From Caryophanales bacterium (GTDB lineage Bacteria; Bacillota; Bacilli; Bacillales; Bacillaceae_J), in NCBI GenBank assembly GCA_012840465.1, contig DULJ01000057.1:1-41186 (forward strand): a DNA stretch of 41,186 nt, read 5' to 3'. Under the pieces are notes generated by a model. The model ran no database searches. It was not told the origin of the DNA and saw only the letters and a program-made list of their open reading frames with translations. Position numbers and translations under genes: made by a program. How positions within the stretch are numbered: the first letter of the stretch is position 1; each line of letters opens with the position of its first letter. Below, piece after piece: positions 24,328 to 32,983 of the stretch.

Positions 24328-26214
24328 TTAATTCAAATTAATCTCACCTTTAATCACCAATACTTGCAGTGTTAATCGTAGCTGAAAACTCACTTCCGGG
24401 TCTCTAATATCAACACCTAAGCAGCTTTCAATTTTTTGTAAGCGGTATCGTAAACCTGTTTTCGACAGCGCTAGTTCATCCATTGTTCGTTCTAAATTCC
24501 CCCCATTTTGTAAAAACACATATAAGGTTTTAACAAGTTCTGTCTCTTTATTACCGCTACTGTCTATTAATGGATTTAAAAGGTACTTCGCTTTTTGAAT
24601 GACAGCGATTTCATCCTTTGAATGCATTAACATGCCGACTAAACCAAGTTCGCTAAAGGATATTATTCTTTGGTTTGAATTAGTCATTTCCAAGGCACTT
24701 AATGCTTCTTGATAATATTCTGGGGCACTAACGATATCTTCAGCCATTGTACTAATTCCAATTTGAAAGATGGCCCCTCGATATTTTGCTGTTAATTGAG
24801 TAATAAATTCATAGCAAAGCTGCTCTATCTTGGCTTCAGACTTTTTTATTTGTACAAATAAGACGGTATTGGCTGCATGTTGACCGATAATGACCTCTGT
24901 ATTTTTTTTATTAAAATATTGAACAGTAGTATCAAGCAGCTCTTCATAGAAAACCAACTCTTTTTTTAGATAATCATCTAGATACTGATGTTTTAAAATG
25001 ACAATATAATATGGAAACTCTAAATCGACATTAATAAATCGTCCGCGCTGGAGAATTTCTTTTTTTGAAGCAAAATGCCCGATTATAATCTGTTCTAAAA
25101 AGTATCCCTTCATTCTTTCCATTGCTTCAAAGCTAGTCTTTTCATTTAATAGATGTAAGGAAGCTATGAAAGACAGCCGGTCTAAAACCATATAATAAAG
25201 GTCTGGAAACGATTCCTTCCCATTCAAATTAATAAAGGAGCAATAGCCGAACATTTTCTTTTGCACCAAAATTGGCGTCATCAGACGGGAATGCTGTGCC
25301 GCCTTTATTTTTCTCATGTTTGAATAAGCAATCACTGTGTTGCCCGTATGCTTTTGATCCATCCAATCCGTGAAATCCTGCTGAATTGTTTCTAATGTTT
25401 CTTTTGATAATCCAGCATAAACATAATCCCTAAAATGAACATCTTCTATTAAAATCGCAATCTTTAATGTATTGGATACATCATTAATAATAGACTGTAA
25501 ATCACTTCCATTAATTAATGCCTGGGTGATCCTTTTACTAATTTCAGTGGCTTTGGAAAGGTTATTCCGTTCAAGAAGTAAGGTTTCATACGTCCGCTCC
25601 AACTCTTTAACAATTGTCGAGTTTTCATAGTACTTTAACTCCTCATCTGCTTCCCCATTCCAATTATGAATGGATTTTCCTATATATTTACACTCACTTC
25701 TCCCCATCCCTTTGCAGGAAAGCTCTTTAAAGATAACCCTATGCCCACAAATCGTAGAATAATAGCCACTGGCATAACCAATCAGTGTGTAACAAATGGG
25801 TAGATCTGTAATGCCAAATTGGTTTATATGCTCTTCAGCCTCATAAGAATGAAACCATTCCCCTTCGACATATACAGATTGAACTACATCATTAGCAGCC
25901 CATTCAATATCGGTCTTCAACGTATTAACCTTTGTATAGCCTTTAATCATGTGCTGGATTGGTCCTTGCTTTAGAATATCTTTTATTGATGCGATATTTT
26001 CATCATTCAACACTTTTTCCGCATCATATTTGCCTAGATTCCATCCATATCTTAATAAAAACCCTTTAACCCGGGCCATCCCGATATTTTCAATAAGTTC
26101 TTTCCTTAATGTTCCAAAAACGGTTGACGGAGTCAAAAGTATTCGTTCATTGTCTAAAAAAATAGCACCATCTTCTTGTTTAAGATGTAGCTCATTTAAC
26201 AAGTTTTTGGTCAT
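24328..26214 (-). CDS. XylR_N/V4R sensor fused to PucR-type HTH regulator
   Basis: About 628 residues from the ATG at 26214 (AAGGGGAG upstream); a TTG 51 bp earlier has no ribosome site. Domains in order: XylR_N aromatic-sensing region (about 20-125, with GMARVKGFLLRYGWNLGKYDAE-like helix; core RVKGFLLRYGW), V4R domain (about 130-195) with a zinc-type Cys/Glu set in ICGHRVIFKELSCKG and SECKY, a coiled linker, a GAF/PucR-like central region, and a C-terminal HTH_30 (ALSKTGLRYRLQKIESCLG). There is no AAA+ sigma-54 module as in XylR/DmpR. It probably activates aromatic catabolism or transport on binding a phenolic ligand. It sits between dctM and hpaB on the same strand. Confidence 0.88.
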   Translation of the reverse strand: MTKNLLNELHLKQEDGAIFLDNERILLTPSTVFGTLRKELIENIGMARVKGFLLRYGWNLGKYDAEKVLNDENIASIKDILKQGPIQHMIKGYTKVNTLKTDIEWAANDVVQSVYVEGEWFHSYEAEEHINQFGITDLPICYTLIGYASGYYSTICGHRVIFKELSCKGMGRSECKYIGKSIHNWNGEADEELKYYENSTIVKELERTYETLLLERNNLSKATEISKRITQALINGSDLQSIINDVSNTLKIAILIEDVHFRDYVYAGLSKETLETIQQDFTDWMDQKHTGNTVIAYSNMRKIKAAQHSRLMTPILVQKKMFGYCSFINLNGKESFPDLYYMVLDRLSFIASLHLLNEKTSFEAMERMKGYFLEQIIIGHFASKKEILQRGRFINVDLEFPYYIVILKHQYLDDYLKKELVFYEELLDTTVQYFNKKNTEVIIGQHAANTVLFVQIKKSEAKIEQLCYEFITQLTAKYRGAIFQIGISTMAEDIVSAPEYYQEALSALEMTNSNQRIISFSELGLVGMLMHSKDEIAVIQKAKYLLNPLIDSSGNKETELVKTLYVFLQNGGNLERTMDELALSKTGLRYRLQKIESCLGVDIRDPEVSFQLRLTLQVLVIKGEINLN

Positions 26215-26284
26215 TATCTCCCCTTCTTCCGTTAAAAATTTTTTATATTTTTTATTTTCTTTCAATTTTACCGAAAAATGCAGA

Positions 26285-26305
26285 AAGAAGCTATCCTTGA
26301 TAGCT
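26285..26305 (-). terminator. Probable terminator after dctM
   Basis: AGCTATC (26289-26295) pairs with GATAGCT (26299-26305), loop CTT; on the minus strand a T-rich tail (CTTTCTGCATTTTT) follows. Confidence 0.5.
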
Positions 26306-26332
26306 CCTTAGTATAAAAATCAAAAATCAATT

Positions 26333-27640
26333 TTATTTTTTCATTAAATCTGGTAACAGTGTGACAAGATTAGGGAACATTACAAGGATAACGATAGTAG
26401 CAACCATTGCACCGACCATTGGTAAAATCCCCTTAAAAATTGTCTCAAGTGGGACATGTGGCACCACACCTTTTACATCATAGACACCAACACCAAGTGG
26501 TGGTGTCAAGGCACCGATATTTGTAATAATAACCATAATAATGCCAAACCAAACACCGTTAAAGCCAAGATCCGATATAATTGGATAAATGATTGGTAAT
26601 GTTAAAACAAGAATGGATAAACCGTCTATGAAGCAACCTAGTAAGAACAAGACAAATAAGATAAGGATTAAAATGATATATGGATTCATGTCTAACGTTC
26701 CAACATAAGTAGTTATACTAACTGGAATTCTACTTATCGTTAAAAATTGGCTGAAAAGTGTAGCACCAGTTAAGATTAAAAAGATATAGGCGGTTAATTG
26801 CACAGTCTCATTAAATGATTTCTTTAATCTGTTAAAATCAATTTTTCTGGTAATGCCTGCGAATAGAAGGGAACTTGCCGCACCGATTGCTGCCGCTTCA
26901 GTCGGGGTAAATACGCCTAAATAAATACCACCAATACTCATTGAAAATATAGCGATAAATGGCCATATTTTTATTAATGTTCTTAGTTTTTGACCTAATG
27001 ATACTTTCCCTACTCTAACCGGTGCTAATGAAGGATCCCGTAGAATAAGCAGTAAAATGGTAAGTATAAACAGACTGATTTGGACAATGCCTGGAATAAT
27101 TCCGGCAATTAACAATTGTCCAATTGGCTCCCTTGTTAATATTCCATATAATACGAGAACAACACTCGGTGGAATTAATACCCCTAATGTACCTCCAGCA
27201 GCTACACATGCAGTCGATAAACTTGGTTTATAGTTGTATTTTTCCATTTCCGGTAGCGTAATTTTACCAACTGTAACTGTTGTTGCATTTAAAGATCCAG
27301 AAATAGAAGAGAATATAGCAGATGTTCCGATTGTTGCCATAGCCAATCCACCTTTGAAATGCCCCATCCAACTATCAACGGCCTTAAAAAGATCTCCGCC
27401 CATTCCCGAATAGGAAAGTATCATTCCCATTAGTATAAAAAGGGGAATAACACTTAAAGTATAGCTACTCGCAGTATCAAATGCCGTTCTTCCAGACTGA
27501 ATAACAGCAATATCAAAGCCTCTAATAATTCCTGTTCCCAAAAAACCAACTAACATCAGTGAAATAGCCACTGGTACTCGTAATAAAAATAATACGATTA
27601 ATGCCAAAATCCCTAGTACGCCAATTATTTCAGGACTCAT
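26333..27640 (-). CDS. dctM: TRAP transporter large permease DctM
   Basis: A 435-residue membrane protein with about 12 TM segments and the DctM signatures: LRVPVAISLMLVGFLG near the N-terminus, SISGSLNATTVTVGKITLPEM at about 110-130 (key part SGSLNATTVTVG), AAGGTLGVLIPPSVVLVLYG and GALTPPLGVGVYDVKG. It is the sodium-driven transport subunit. It overlaps dctQ by 11 bp. The substrate is probably an aromatic or other organic acid such as 4-hydroxyphenylacetate, inferred from the island. Confidence 0.94.
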   Translation of the reverse strand: MSPEIIGVLGILALIVLFLLRVPVAISLMLVGFLGTGIIRGFDIAVIQSGRTAFDTASSYTLSVIPLFILMGMILSYSGMGGDLFKAVDSWMGHFKGGLAMATIGTSAIFSSISGSLNATTVTVGKITLPEMEKYNYKPSLSTACVAAGGTLGVLIPPSVVLVLYGILTREPIGQLLIAGIIPGIVQISLFILTILLLILRDPSLAPVRVGKVSLGQKLRTLIKIWPFIAIFSMSIGGIYLGVFTPTEAAAIGAASSLLFAGITRKIDFNRLKKSFNETVQLTAYIFLILTGATLFSQFLTISRIPVSITTYVGTLDMNPYIILILILFVLFLLGCFIDGLSILVLTLPIIYPIISDLGFNGVWFGIIMVIITNIGALTPPLGVGVYDVKGVVPHVPLETIFKGILPMVGAMVATIVILVMFPNLVTLLPDLMKK

Positions 27641-28181
27641 TGCTGTTCACCGCCTCTTTACCGAAAGCGTTATTAGATGTTGAATTTTTAACACTAACTT
27701 CCTTCGTTTTCGTTAACTTTTGAACACTTTCAATTGAAATTAAGATTGCTATTAGAGCAAATATCGCCGTCCCAATTGCGGCCAAAATCGAAATTATATG
27801 AATAGGAATATTCAAGTCACTTGATACAGTGTTTGAATTCATTAGTCTTTGTGCATTTTGCCATAAACTCCAAGTTACTACTCCCATTACTGTAGCTATG
27901 ACTACATTTATTACGCTATCAAATACTAACTGAACTTTGTTCGAGAATTTATCAACAACGAAGTCAATTGTAATATGCACTTTTTTTAGATGTGCATAAC
28001 CAATACTAAAAAAGACAACCATTGATAGAGCAATCTCTGTTATATCAACTGTTCCTTTTATTGGATGGTGAAACAGCCAGCGTCCAAGAACATCAAATGT
28101 AATAATTAACATCATAATTAATAGAATTATCTGGGCTACAGTTTGTAGCCCTTTAGATAATGTTTTGATAGTTTTTTTCAT
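27630..28181 (-). CDS. dctQ: TRAP transporter small permease DctQ
   Basis: A 183-residue protein with four TM segments. The family pattern is present: FDVLGRWLFHHPIKGTVDITE followed by SIGYAHLKKVHITIDFVV (cores FDVLGRWLF and HLKKVHITID). It bridges to DctM in the membrane. It lies 27 bp after dctP and overlaps dctM, so the three form one unit. Confidence 0.93.
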   Translation of the reverse strand: MKKTIKTLSKGLQTVAQIILLIMMLIITFDVLGRWLFHHPIKGTVDITEIALSMVVFFSIGYAHLKKVHITIDFVVDKFSNKVQLVFDSVINVVIATVMGVVTWSLWQNAQRLMNSNTVSSDLNIPIHIISILAAIGTAIFALIAILISIESVQKLTKTKEVSVKNSTSNNAFGKEAVNSNES

Positions 28182-28208
28182 ATGATCCTATCACCACTTC
28201 CGACAAAA

Positions 28209-29291
28209 TTACTTTAGTTCTGCTTTCAACTCTAACGCACGGTCATAGATTTCTTGTGAAGGAAGTCCTTTAGCTTTCATATCGTCAATCCACTTTTTAG
28301 CAACTGGCTCTAAAGCTTTTTGCCAAGGAACTAGTTTATCACCAGTTAACTCAATTACTTCTGCACCATTCTTTTTAACCATTTCTAATCCTTCTTTACC
28401 ATCCCTATCAAATATTGCACCGGCTTTTTCAGACATAGGAAGTCCTGACAAGCTATCTACTAATTTTTTATCACTTTCTGAAAAACTATCATAAGTGGCC
28501 TGATTCATTACAGAATAGAAAGGTGTAGCAGAGAAGTTACCAATTGTAACGTACTTTACAATTTCATGGAAATTGTAATTTTTCAATGTTTCTAACGGAA
28601 CCATGGCAGCGTCAACAACTCCTCTTTGTAATGCTTCATATACTTCACCCATTGGCATTGAAACAGCAGTTGCCCCTAAAGCTTCAAGAACAGCATTACC
28701 AGTTGGAGACGGAGTACGAACACGAAGTCCCTTTAAGTCTTCTGGTTTTTCAATACGATGTTTAACACTTAAAATTTGTGCTGGCTCAGCAGTAAACAAG
28801 AACAATGGATGTGTTTCAGAATGTTCTTTTTGAATTTCAGGAAATTCATTGTAAAGTGTTCCAATAATTTTTGAACCATGAACGGCTGATTCAGCCAAAA
28901 ACGGTAATTCCAATACAGAAACTGAAGGGAAACGGCCTGGTGTATAACCATATACACTTAATGCAATATTTGCTTCGCCCGTAACTGCCATATCATAGTG
29001 GGAGCCTGCGTCTCCGAGTGCATTGGAAGGATATAATTCTTGAGTAATTCTTCCATTTGAACCCTCATTCAATGTTTTTCCAAACTCTTCGAAAAGCTGA
29101 GTTTGGATAGGATGATTACCTGGTAAGAAATGAGAGATTATTAGATTATGAGTCTTTCCAGGATCTGCTCCTCCACCTTCAGTATTGGAAGCCGTATTTT
29201 GTGTTCCTCCCCCACCACAAGCAGACAAAAGAAGTGCTGAAGCTAAAGCAACCGTTGATAACACTTTTTTAGTTTTTAGAAAATTAGTCAT
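28209..29291 (-). CDS. dctP: TRAP transporter solute-binding lipoprotein DctP
   Basis: About 360 residues from the ATG at 29291 (AAGGATGG at 5 bp); a TTG 18 bp upstream is less likely. Lipobox ALLLSACGGGG anchors it outside the cell. The DctP domain shows LKGLRVRTPSPTGN with the Arg that pairs with the ligand carboxylate, then MPMGEVYEALQRGVVDAA. It captures a carboxylate solute for DctQM. A perfect cre site 58 bp upstream suggests CcpA repression. It is first in the dctPQM unit, after the second GntR gene. Confidence 0.94.
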   Translation of the reverse strand: MTNFLKTKKVLSTVALASALLLSACGGGGTQNTASNTEGGGADPGKTHNLIISHFLPGNHPIQTQLFEEFGKTLNEGSNGRITQELYPSNALGDAGSHYDMAVTGEANIALSVYGYTPGRFPSVSVLELPFLAESAVHGSKIIGTLYNEFPEIQKEHSETHPLFLFTAEPAQILSVKHRIEKPEDLKGLRVRTPSPTGNAVLEALGATAVSMPMGEVYEALQRGVVDAAMVPLETLKNYNFHEIVKYVTIGNFSATPFYSVMNQATYDSFSESDKKLVDSLSGLPMSEKAGAIFDRDGKEGLEMVKKNGAEVIELTGDKLVPWQKALEPVAKKWIDDMKAKGLPSQEIYDRALELKAELK

Positions 29292-29348
29292 ACATTCCAT
29301 CCTTTTCAATAATATTTTTCTTTACTCTAATATAAAAGGCTTCACCTA

Positions 29349-29364
29349 TTGAAAACGCTACCAA
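29349..29364. promoter_or_regulatory. CcpA cre site upstream of dctP
   Basis: TTGAAAACGCTACCAA fits the cre consensus WTGNAANCGNWNNCAW at every position. It overlaps the probable -35 region of the dctP promoter (-10 TATATT on the minus strand), implying catabolite repression of uptake when sugars are present. Confidence 0.75.
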
Positions 29365-29421
29365 AAAATATACGCTTTAATATGAAAATCATGAGGAAAA
29401 TATTATATTTTCAGAAGTCAA

Positions 29422-30108
29422 TTAAGCTTTTGATTTCATCTGGTCTTTAAAAGCAATAATGGTATTGATTCTGTGCTGCCGGATTTCTTCCTCTATTTGA
29501 AATAAAGGTGCTTTTTCTTTAAGAAGATGAATAATCGTATTATGCTCCTCAATTGATTGACGAGTCCGCCCGGGTACTAATGTAAAGATAGAGCGTCGAA
29601 TTCGATCTAACCGTTGTTGGGATTGACGAATTTCTTCCAATAAAAAATCATTTTCGCATTTTTCATAAACAATAGAATGAAACTTTCTATTTAGTTGATT
29701 AAATAAATCCAATTGAAAATCTTCTAGAGCTTCATGCATTTGGGTATTCAATTGGTGAAGTTCCTCGATATCTCGAGAAGAAAACTTTCGAGCACTTAGG
29801 GCTGCTGCATATCCTTCTAACACAGAAATGACAGATAGAATCTCAATGTACTCTGTTTCATTGATAACGCTTACTATCGCACCACTATAAGGTTTATATT
29901 GTATTAGTCCGTCTGATTCAAGGTTACGGATAGCTTCGCGGATTGGTATTGTACTAGTACCAAGTTCTTTTGCAATTTGATCAATGATGATCCGCTGTCC
30001 CGGACCATAAACACCGTCCAGTATCTTTTTACTTATGTATTCATAAGCGTACTGGGTTTTACTGATAGTTAACTTTTTTCGACGATTGATAGTTTTCTTT
30101 TTATCCAT
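29422..30108 (-). CDS. GntR-family (FadR/VanR type) regulator, copy 2
   Basis: A 228-residue paralogue of the GntR protein at 14760. From about residue 20 the winged helix is nearly identical (ILDGVYGPGQRIIIDQ, LGTSTIPIREAIRNLES, LIQYKPYSGAIVSVINETEY), and the FCD domain keeps the HR/FHSIVYEKC and IEEHNTI metal-type positions but diverges elsewhere, so effectors may differ while DNA targets overlap. The Lys/Arg-rich N-terminal tail replaces the Asn/Gln-rich one of copy 1. GGGGAC precedes the ATG. Its promoter carries the same tandem operator, so auto- and cross-regulation are likely. It lies upstream of dctPQM. Confidence 0.92.
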   Translation of the reverse strand: MDKKKTINRRKKLTISKTQYAYEYISKKILDGVYGPGQRIIIDQIAKELGTSTIPIREAIRNLESDGLIQYKPYSGAIVSVINETEYIEILSVISVLEGYAAALSARKFSSRDIEELHQLNTQMHEALEDFQLDLFNQLNRKFHSIVYEKCENDFLLEEIRQSQQRLDRIRRSIFTLVPGRTRQSIEEHNTIIHLLKEKAPLFQIEEEIRQHRINTIIAFKDQMKSKA

Positions 30109-30161
30109 AGTAATAAGTCCCCTTTGATTATGTCACCTCCATTTTGTCAGTCCTTCTATTG

Positions 30162-30192
30162 AAATCATATATCACATCATATACGATTTCAA
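30162..30192 (-). promoter_or_regulatory. GntR-controlled promoter of second GntR gene
   Basis: TTGAAA (30187-30192) - 17 bp - TATGAT (30164-30169) on the minus strand. Tandem operator units AAATCATATATC and ACATCATATACG followed by ATTTC fill 30162-30190, the same layout as at 18936 and 32940. Confidence 0.8.
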
Positions 30193-30263
30193 TAGTTTTT
30201 ATACATTTTCTTCAAAAATGTTTTAAATATTTGTATATTTTACACTTTACGACTTTTTGTATC

Positions 30264-30300
30264 AATAAAAGCTAGAGAGAATAACTCACTAGCTTTTATT
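30264..30300. terminator. Terminator after hpaE
   Basis: AATAAAAGCTAG (30264-30275) and CTAGCTTTTATT (30289-30300) form a perfect 12-bp stem with a 13-base loop, downstream of hpaE and repeat R2. Confidence 0.7.
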
Positions 30301-30317
30301 AAAAATCCGTGGATAAT

Positions 30318-30357
30318 TGTCGAGTTTATACGTCGCTATACGAGCGCTTCCGCTTTT
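30318..30357. repeat. Dispersed repeat R2, copy 2 (partial)
   Basis: ACGAGCGCTTCCGCTTTTCT matches the end of R2 at 9405-9455 (GGCGCTTTCGCTTTTCT) and the inverse of 40004-40020. It abuts the hpaE stop codon. Confidence 0.55.
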
Positions 30358-31869
30358 CTATTTTCCAAACTGTGGAATATGGTGATCTCCAATTGCTACA
30401 TGGATAATTTTGGGCTCAGTGTAAAATTCAAATGCATAATGACCACCTTCACGGCCGATTCCACTGTCCTTTACGCCTCCAAATGGGATGCGAAGGTCAC
30501 GTACGTTTTGAGCATTAATCCAAATCATACCAGCTTCAACTGCATTAGCTACACGATGTGCTCTCTTAAGATTATTTGTCCATACGAATCCGGCAAGACC
30601 GTATTTCACATCATTTGCAGCTTTAATTACTTCTTCTTCATCTTCAAATTCAATTACAGCCATAACTGGACCGAAGATTTCTTCTTGGGCAACTCTCATA
30701 TCATTAGTTGCGTTTAATAATAATGTTGGTGGCACAAAGTTTCCGGCTTTAACTTCCTCAGGAATAGTTCCTTGTACAACCTCACAGCCTTCTTCTCGAC
30801 CAATTTCAATATAGCTCTTTACCTTATTATAATGGCCTTTTTCAACAAGAGGTCCAAGTTGTGTAGATGGATCCATTGGATCACCGATCTTAATATTTTT
30901 CACGCGTTCCTTCAATTTTGCTATGAATTCGTCTTTGATGTTTTTATGAAGGAAGACACGTGAATTTGATGTGCATCGCTCACCATTAAATGAGAAGATC
31001 CCCCATACAGCTGCATCAAGAGCACGATCAAGATCAGCATCATCGAATACGATAAGAGGTGATTTACCACCTAGTTCCATTGATGTTTTCTTAAGTGTAT
31101 CTGCAGAGTTTTTGATAATAATTGTTCCTGTTGTTGTTTCTCCAGTAAACGAAATAGCTTTCACATCAGGATGCTTCACTAATGCATCACCAGCTGTTTC
31201 TCCGAAGCCATGAACAACGTTGAATACTCCTTTAGGTAATCCAGCTTTATCAATAATTTCTGCTAACTTGTTAGCTGTTAATGGAGATAATTCAGCCGGT
31301 TTTAAAACAACAGTATTACCAGTTGCAAGTGCAGGTGCTACCTTCCAAGTTTCAAGCATAAAAGGAGCATTCCATGGGGTAATAAGCCCGACAACACCTA
31401 ATGGCTTATAAACCGTATAGTTAATAAACTCATCATCCATTGGAAACATTTCGCCATGTTTAGTTTCAGCCAATTTCGCATAGAAACGGAAGTTTTCAGC
31501 AGCGCGTGCAGCCATGTTTCTAGTTTGACTGATTGGAAGACCAGTATCCAATGATTCCAGGTATGCAATTTCATCATTTGATTCATCGATAAGATCAGCA
31601 ATGCGATTAATTAACTTCATTCTTTCTTTTAGCTTCATTGAACCCCATGGACCGGTTTCAAAAGCAGCGTCAGCAGCCGCAACTGCTTTCTCCATATCTT
31701 CCTTGCGACCCTCAGCGATGTTATTGATTACAGTATTTGTAAATGGGTTAGGGTTTGCAAAAGTACTTCCGGTTTCCGCATCAACAAATTCACCGTTAAT
31801 AAATAACTTAATATCCTCTAATTCCTTATGGGACTTAAGATTGTTTGTTTCCACTGTTTGACTTTGCAT
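30358..31869 (-). CDS. hpaE: 5-carboxymethyl-2-hydroxymuconate semialdehyde dehydrogenase
   Basis: About 503 residues from the ATG at 31869; a GTG 9 bp upstream is also possible. Catalytic Glu is in SMELGGKSPLIVF and Cys in FSFNGERCTSNSR, the same context as E. coli HpaE, and the C-terminus NAQNVRDLRIPFGGVK ... GDHHIPQFGK also follows HpaE. It oxidises the ring-opened semialdehyde to the dicarboxylate with NAD. Being downstream of the DapA-like gene under the GntR-type operator, it belongs to the homoprotocatechuate regulon. Because no praB is present, it might also serve the protocatechuate 2,3-cleavage set next door; that is inference. Confidence 0.93.
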   Translation of the reverse strand: MQSQTVETNNLKSHKELEDIKLFINGEFVDAETGSTFANPNPFTNTVINNIAEGRKEDMEKAVAAADAAFETGPWGSMKLKERMKLINRIADLIDESNDEIAYLESLDTGLPISQTRNMAARAAENFRFYAKLAETKHGEMFPMDDEFINYTVYKPLGVVGLITPWNAPFMLETWKVAPALATGNTVVLKPAELSPLTANKLAEIIDKAGLPKGVFNVVHGFGETAGDALVKHPDVKAISFTGETTTGTIIIKNSADTLKKTSMELGGKSPLIVFDDADLDRALDAAVWGIFSFNGERCTSNSRVFLHKNIKDEFIAKLKERVKNIKIGDPMDPSTQLGPLVEKGHYNKVKSYIEIGREEGCEVVQGTIPEEVKAGNFVPPTLLLNATNDMRVAQEEIFGPVMAVIEFEDEEEVIKAANDVKYGLAGFVWTNNLKRAHRVANAVEAGMIWINAQNVRDLRIPFGGVKDSGIGREGGHYAFEFYTEPKIIHVAIGDHHIPQFGK

Positions 31870-31956
31870 CCTTTTCACATCCTTTTCTGTCCCATTTAAT
31901 CAAACACTATAAAACTAGTGAAATTAAATGGGACGCTTTTTATAGTTTTTAAAGTA

Positions 31957-32877
31957 TTATTTAGAAACAGCGTTCTCTGGAAGTTCTACATGTCTTTTTA
32001 AGATATTACGGAGTTTATCTTGTAATTCTTCTGTTGGAAGTGCCAATGGTCGACGTAGAACCGGTTTGGCTTTACCCATCATTCCCAATGCAGCCTTTAA
32101 TGGTGCTGGGTTTGTATCTTCGAACAATACATCATTTAATTCCATTAATTCAAAATGATGATCTAAAGCAGCTTGAATATTTCCTGCCTCCCAGTCATTG
32201 TAAAGATCAGCGATTTCCTTTGGAAGAAGGTTTGCTGTAGCACTGATGTGACCAGCTCCACCGATTGCTAACATTGGGTAACATAATAATTCGATACCAG
32301 AATATAAGTTGAAATCTCTTCCACACTTTAATAACACACGGTTAATATGTTCGAAATCTTTGTTAGATTCTTTAACACCGATGATTTGTGGAACATCTTT
32401 AACAAGACGAGCTAATGTGTCAACATGTAAATTCACTGCTGTTCTACCAGGGATATTGTACACGATGATTGGAATATCTACTGTTTCAGCAATAGTTTTA
32501 TAGTGATCATAAAGCGCATGTTGTGACGGCTTATTGTAATAAGGCACGATGATTAATGCTGCATCAGCTCCAATTTCTTTTGCCTTCTTTGTTAATTGAA
32601 TTGTTTCATCAAAATTGACAGAACCTGTAGCAGGTACGAAAGGAACTCTTCCATTAATTACTCTTGCAGCGTTTTCCATTACTTTAATGCGCTCTTCTGT
32701 TGTTAAAGATGAAGGTTCACCAGTAGTACCACATACAGAAATGGCATGGCTACCGCTTTCAATTTGCCAATTTATAAGTTTCTCTTGTGTTTCGAAATCG
32801 ATTGAGTAGTCTTCGTTAAATGGTGTAACAACAGGTGCAATCGATCCTCTTAATCTTTTTTTCAATTCTTGATACAT
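31957..32877 (-). CDS. DapA-family class I lyase, candidate hydratase-aldolase of the pathway
   Basis: A 306-residue (beta/alpha)8 enzyme of the dihydrodipicolinate synthase/N-acetylneuraminate lyase family. Schiff-base Lys169 (IIGVKESNKD), Tyr140 and Arg145 (YNIPGRT) and Thr51-Thr52 (CGTTGE) are all present, so it forms a pyruvate adduct. It is first in a two-gene operon with hpaE under the GntR operator, and no hpaI (class II HHED aldolase) or dedicated hpaH is found. It may hydrate and cleave 2-oxohept-4-ene-dioate to pyruvate and succinic semialdehyde, as other DapA-family hydratase-aldolases do with their substrates. A plain DapA remains possible, since active-site motifs are DapA-like. 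Confidence 0.82.
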   Translation of the reverse strand: MYQELKKRLRGSIAPVVTPFNEDYSIDFETQEKLINWQIESGSHAISVCGTTGEPSSLTTEERIKVMENAARVINGRVPFVPATGSVNFDETIQLTKKAKEIGADAALIIVPYYNKPSQHALYDHYKTIAETVDIPIIVYNIPGRTAVNLHVDTLARLVKDVPQIIGVKESNKDFEHINRVLLKCGRDFNLYSGIELLCYPMLAIGGAGHISATANLLPKEIADLYNDWEAGNIQAALDHHFELMELNDVLFEDTNPAPLKAALGMMGKAKPVLRRPLALPTEELQDKLRNILKRHVELPENAVSK

Positions 32878-32939
32878 TATGAATTCATCCTTTCTAAACT
32901 AAAATAATTTATAAAAAGTATACTATTTGCTTCATGTTT

Positions 32940-32970
32940 AAATCATATACCAAATCATATATGATTTCAA
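32940..32970 (-). promoter_or_regulatory. GntR-controlled promoter of dapA-like/hpaE operon
   Basis: TTGAAA (32965-32970) - 17 bp - TATGAT (32942-32947) on the minus strand with tandem units AAATCATATACC (32940-32951) and AAATCATATATG (32952-32963) plus ATTTC, identical to the module at 18936-18964. Confidence 0.82.
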
Positions 32971-32983
32971 TAAGTTTTTTCAA

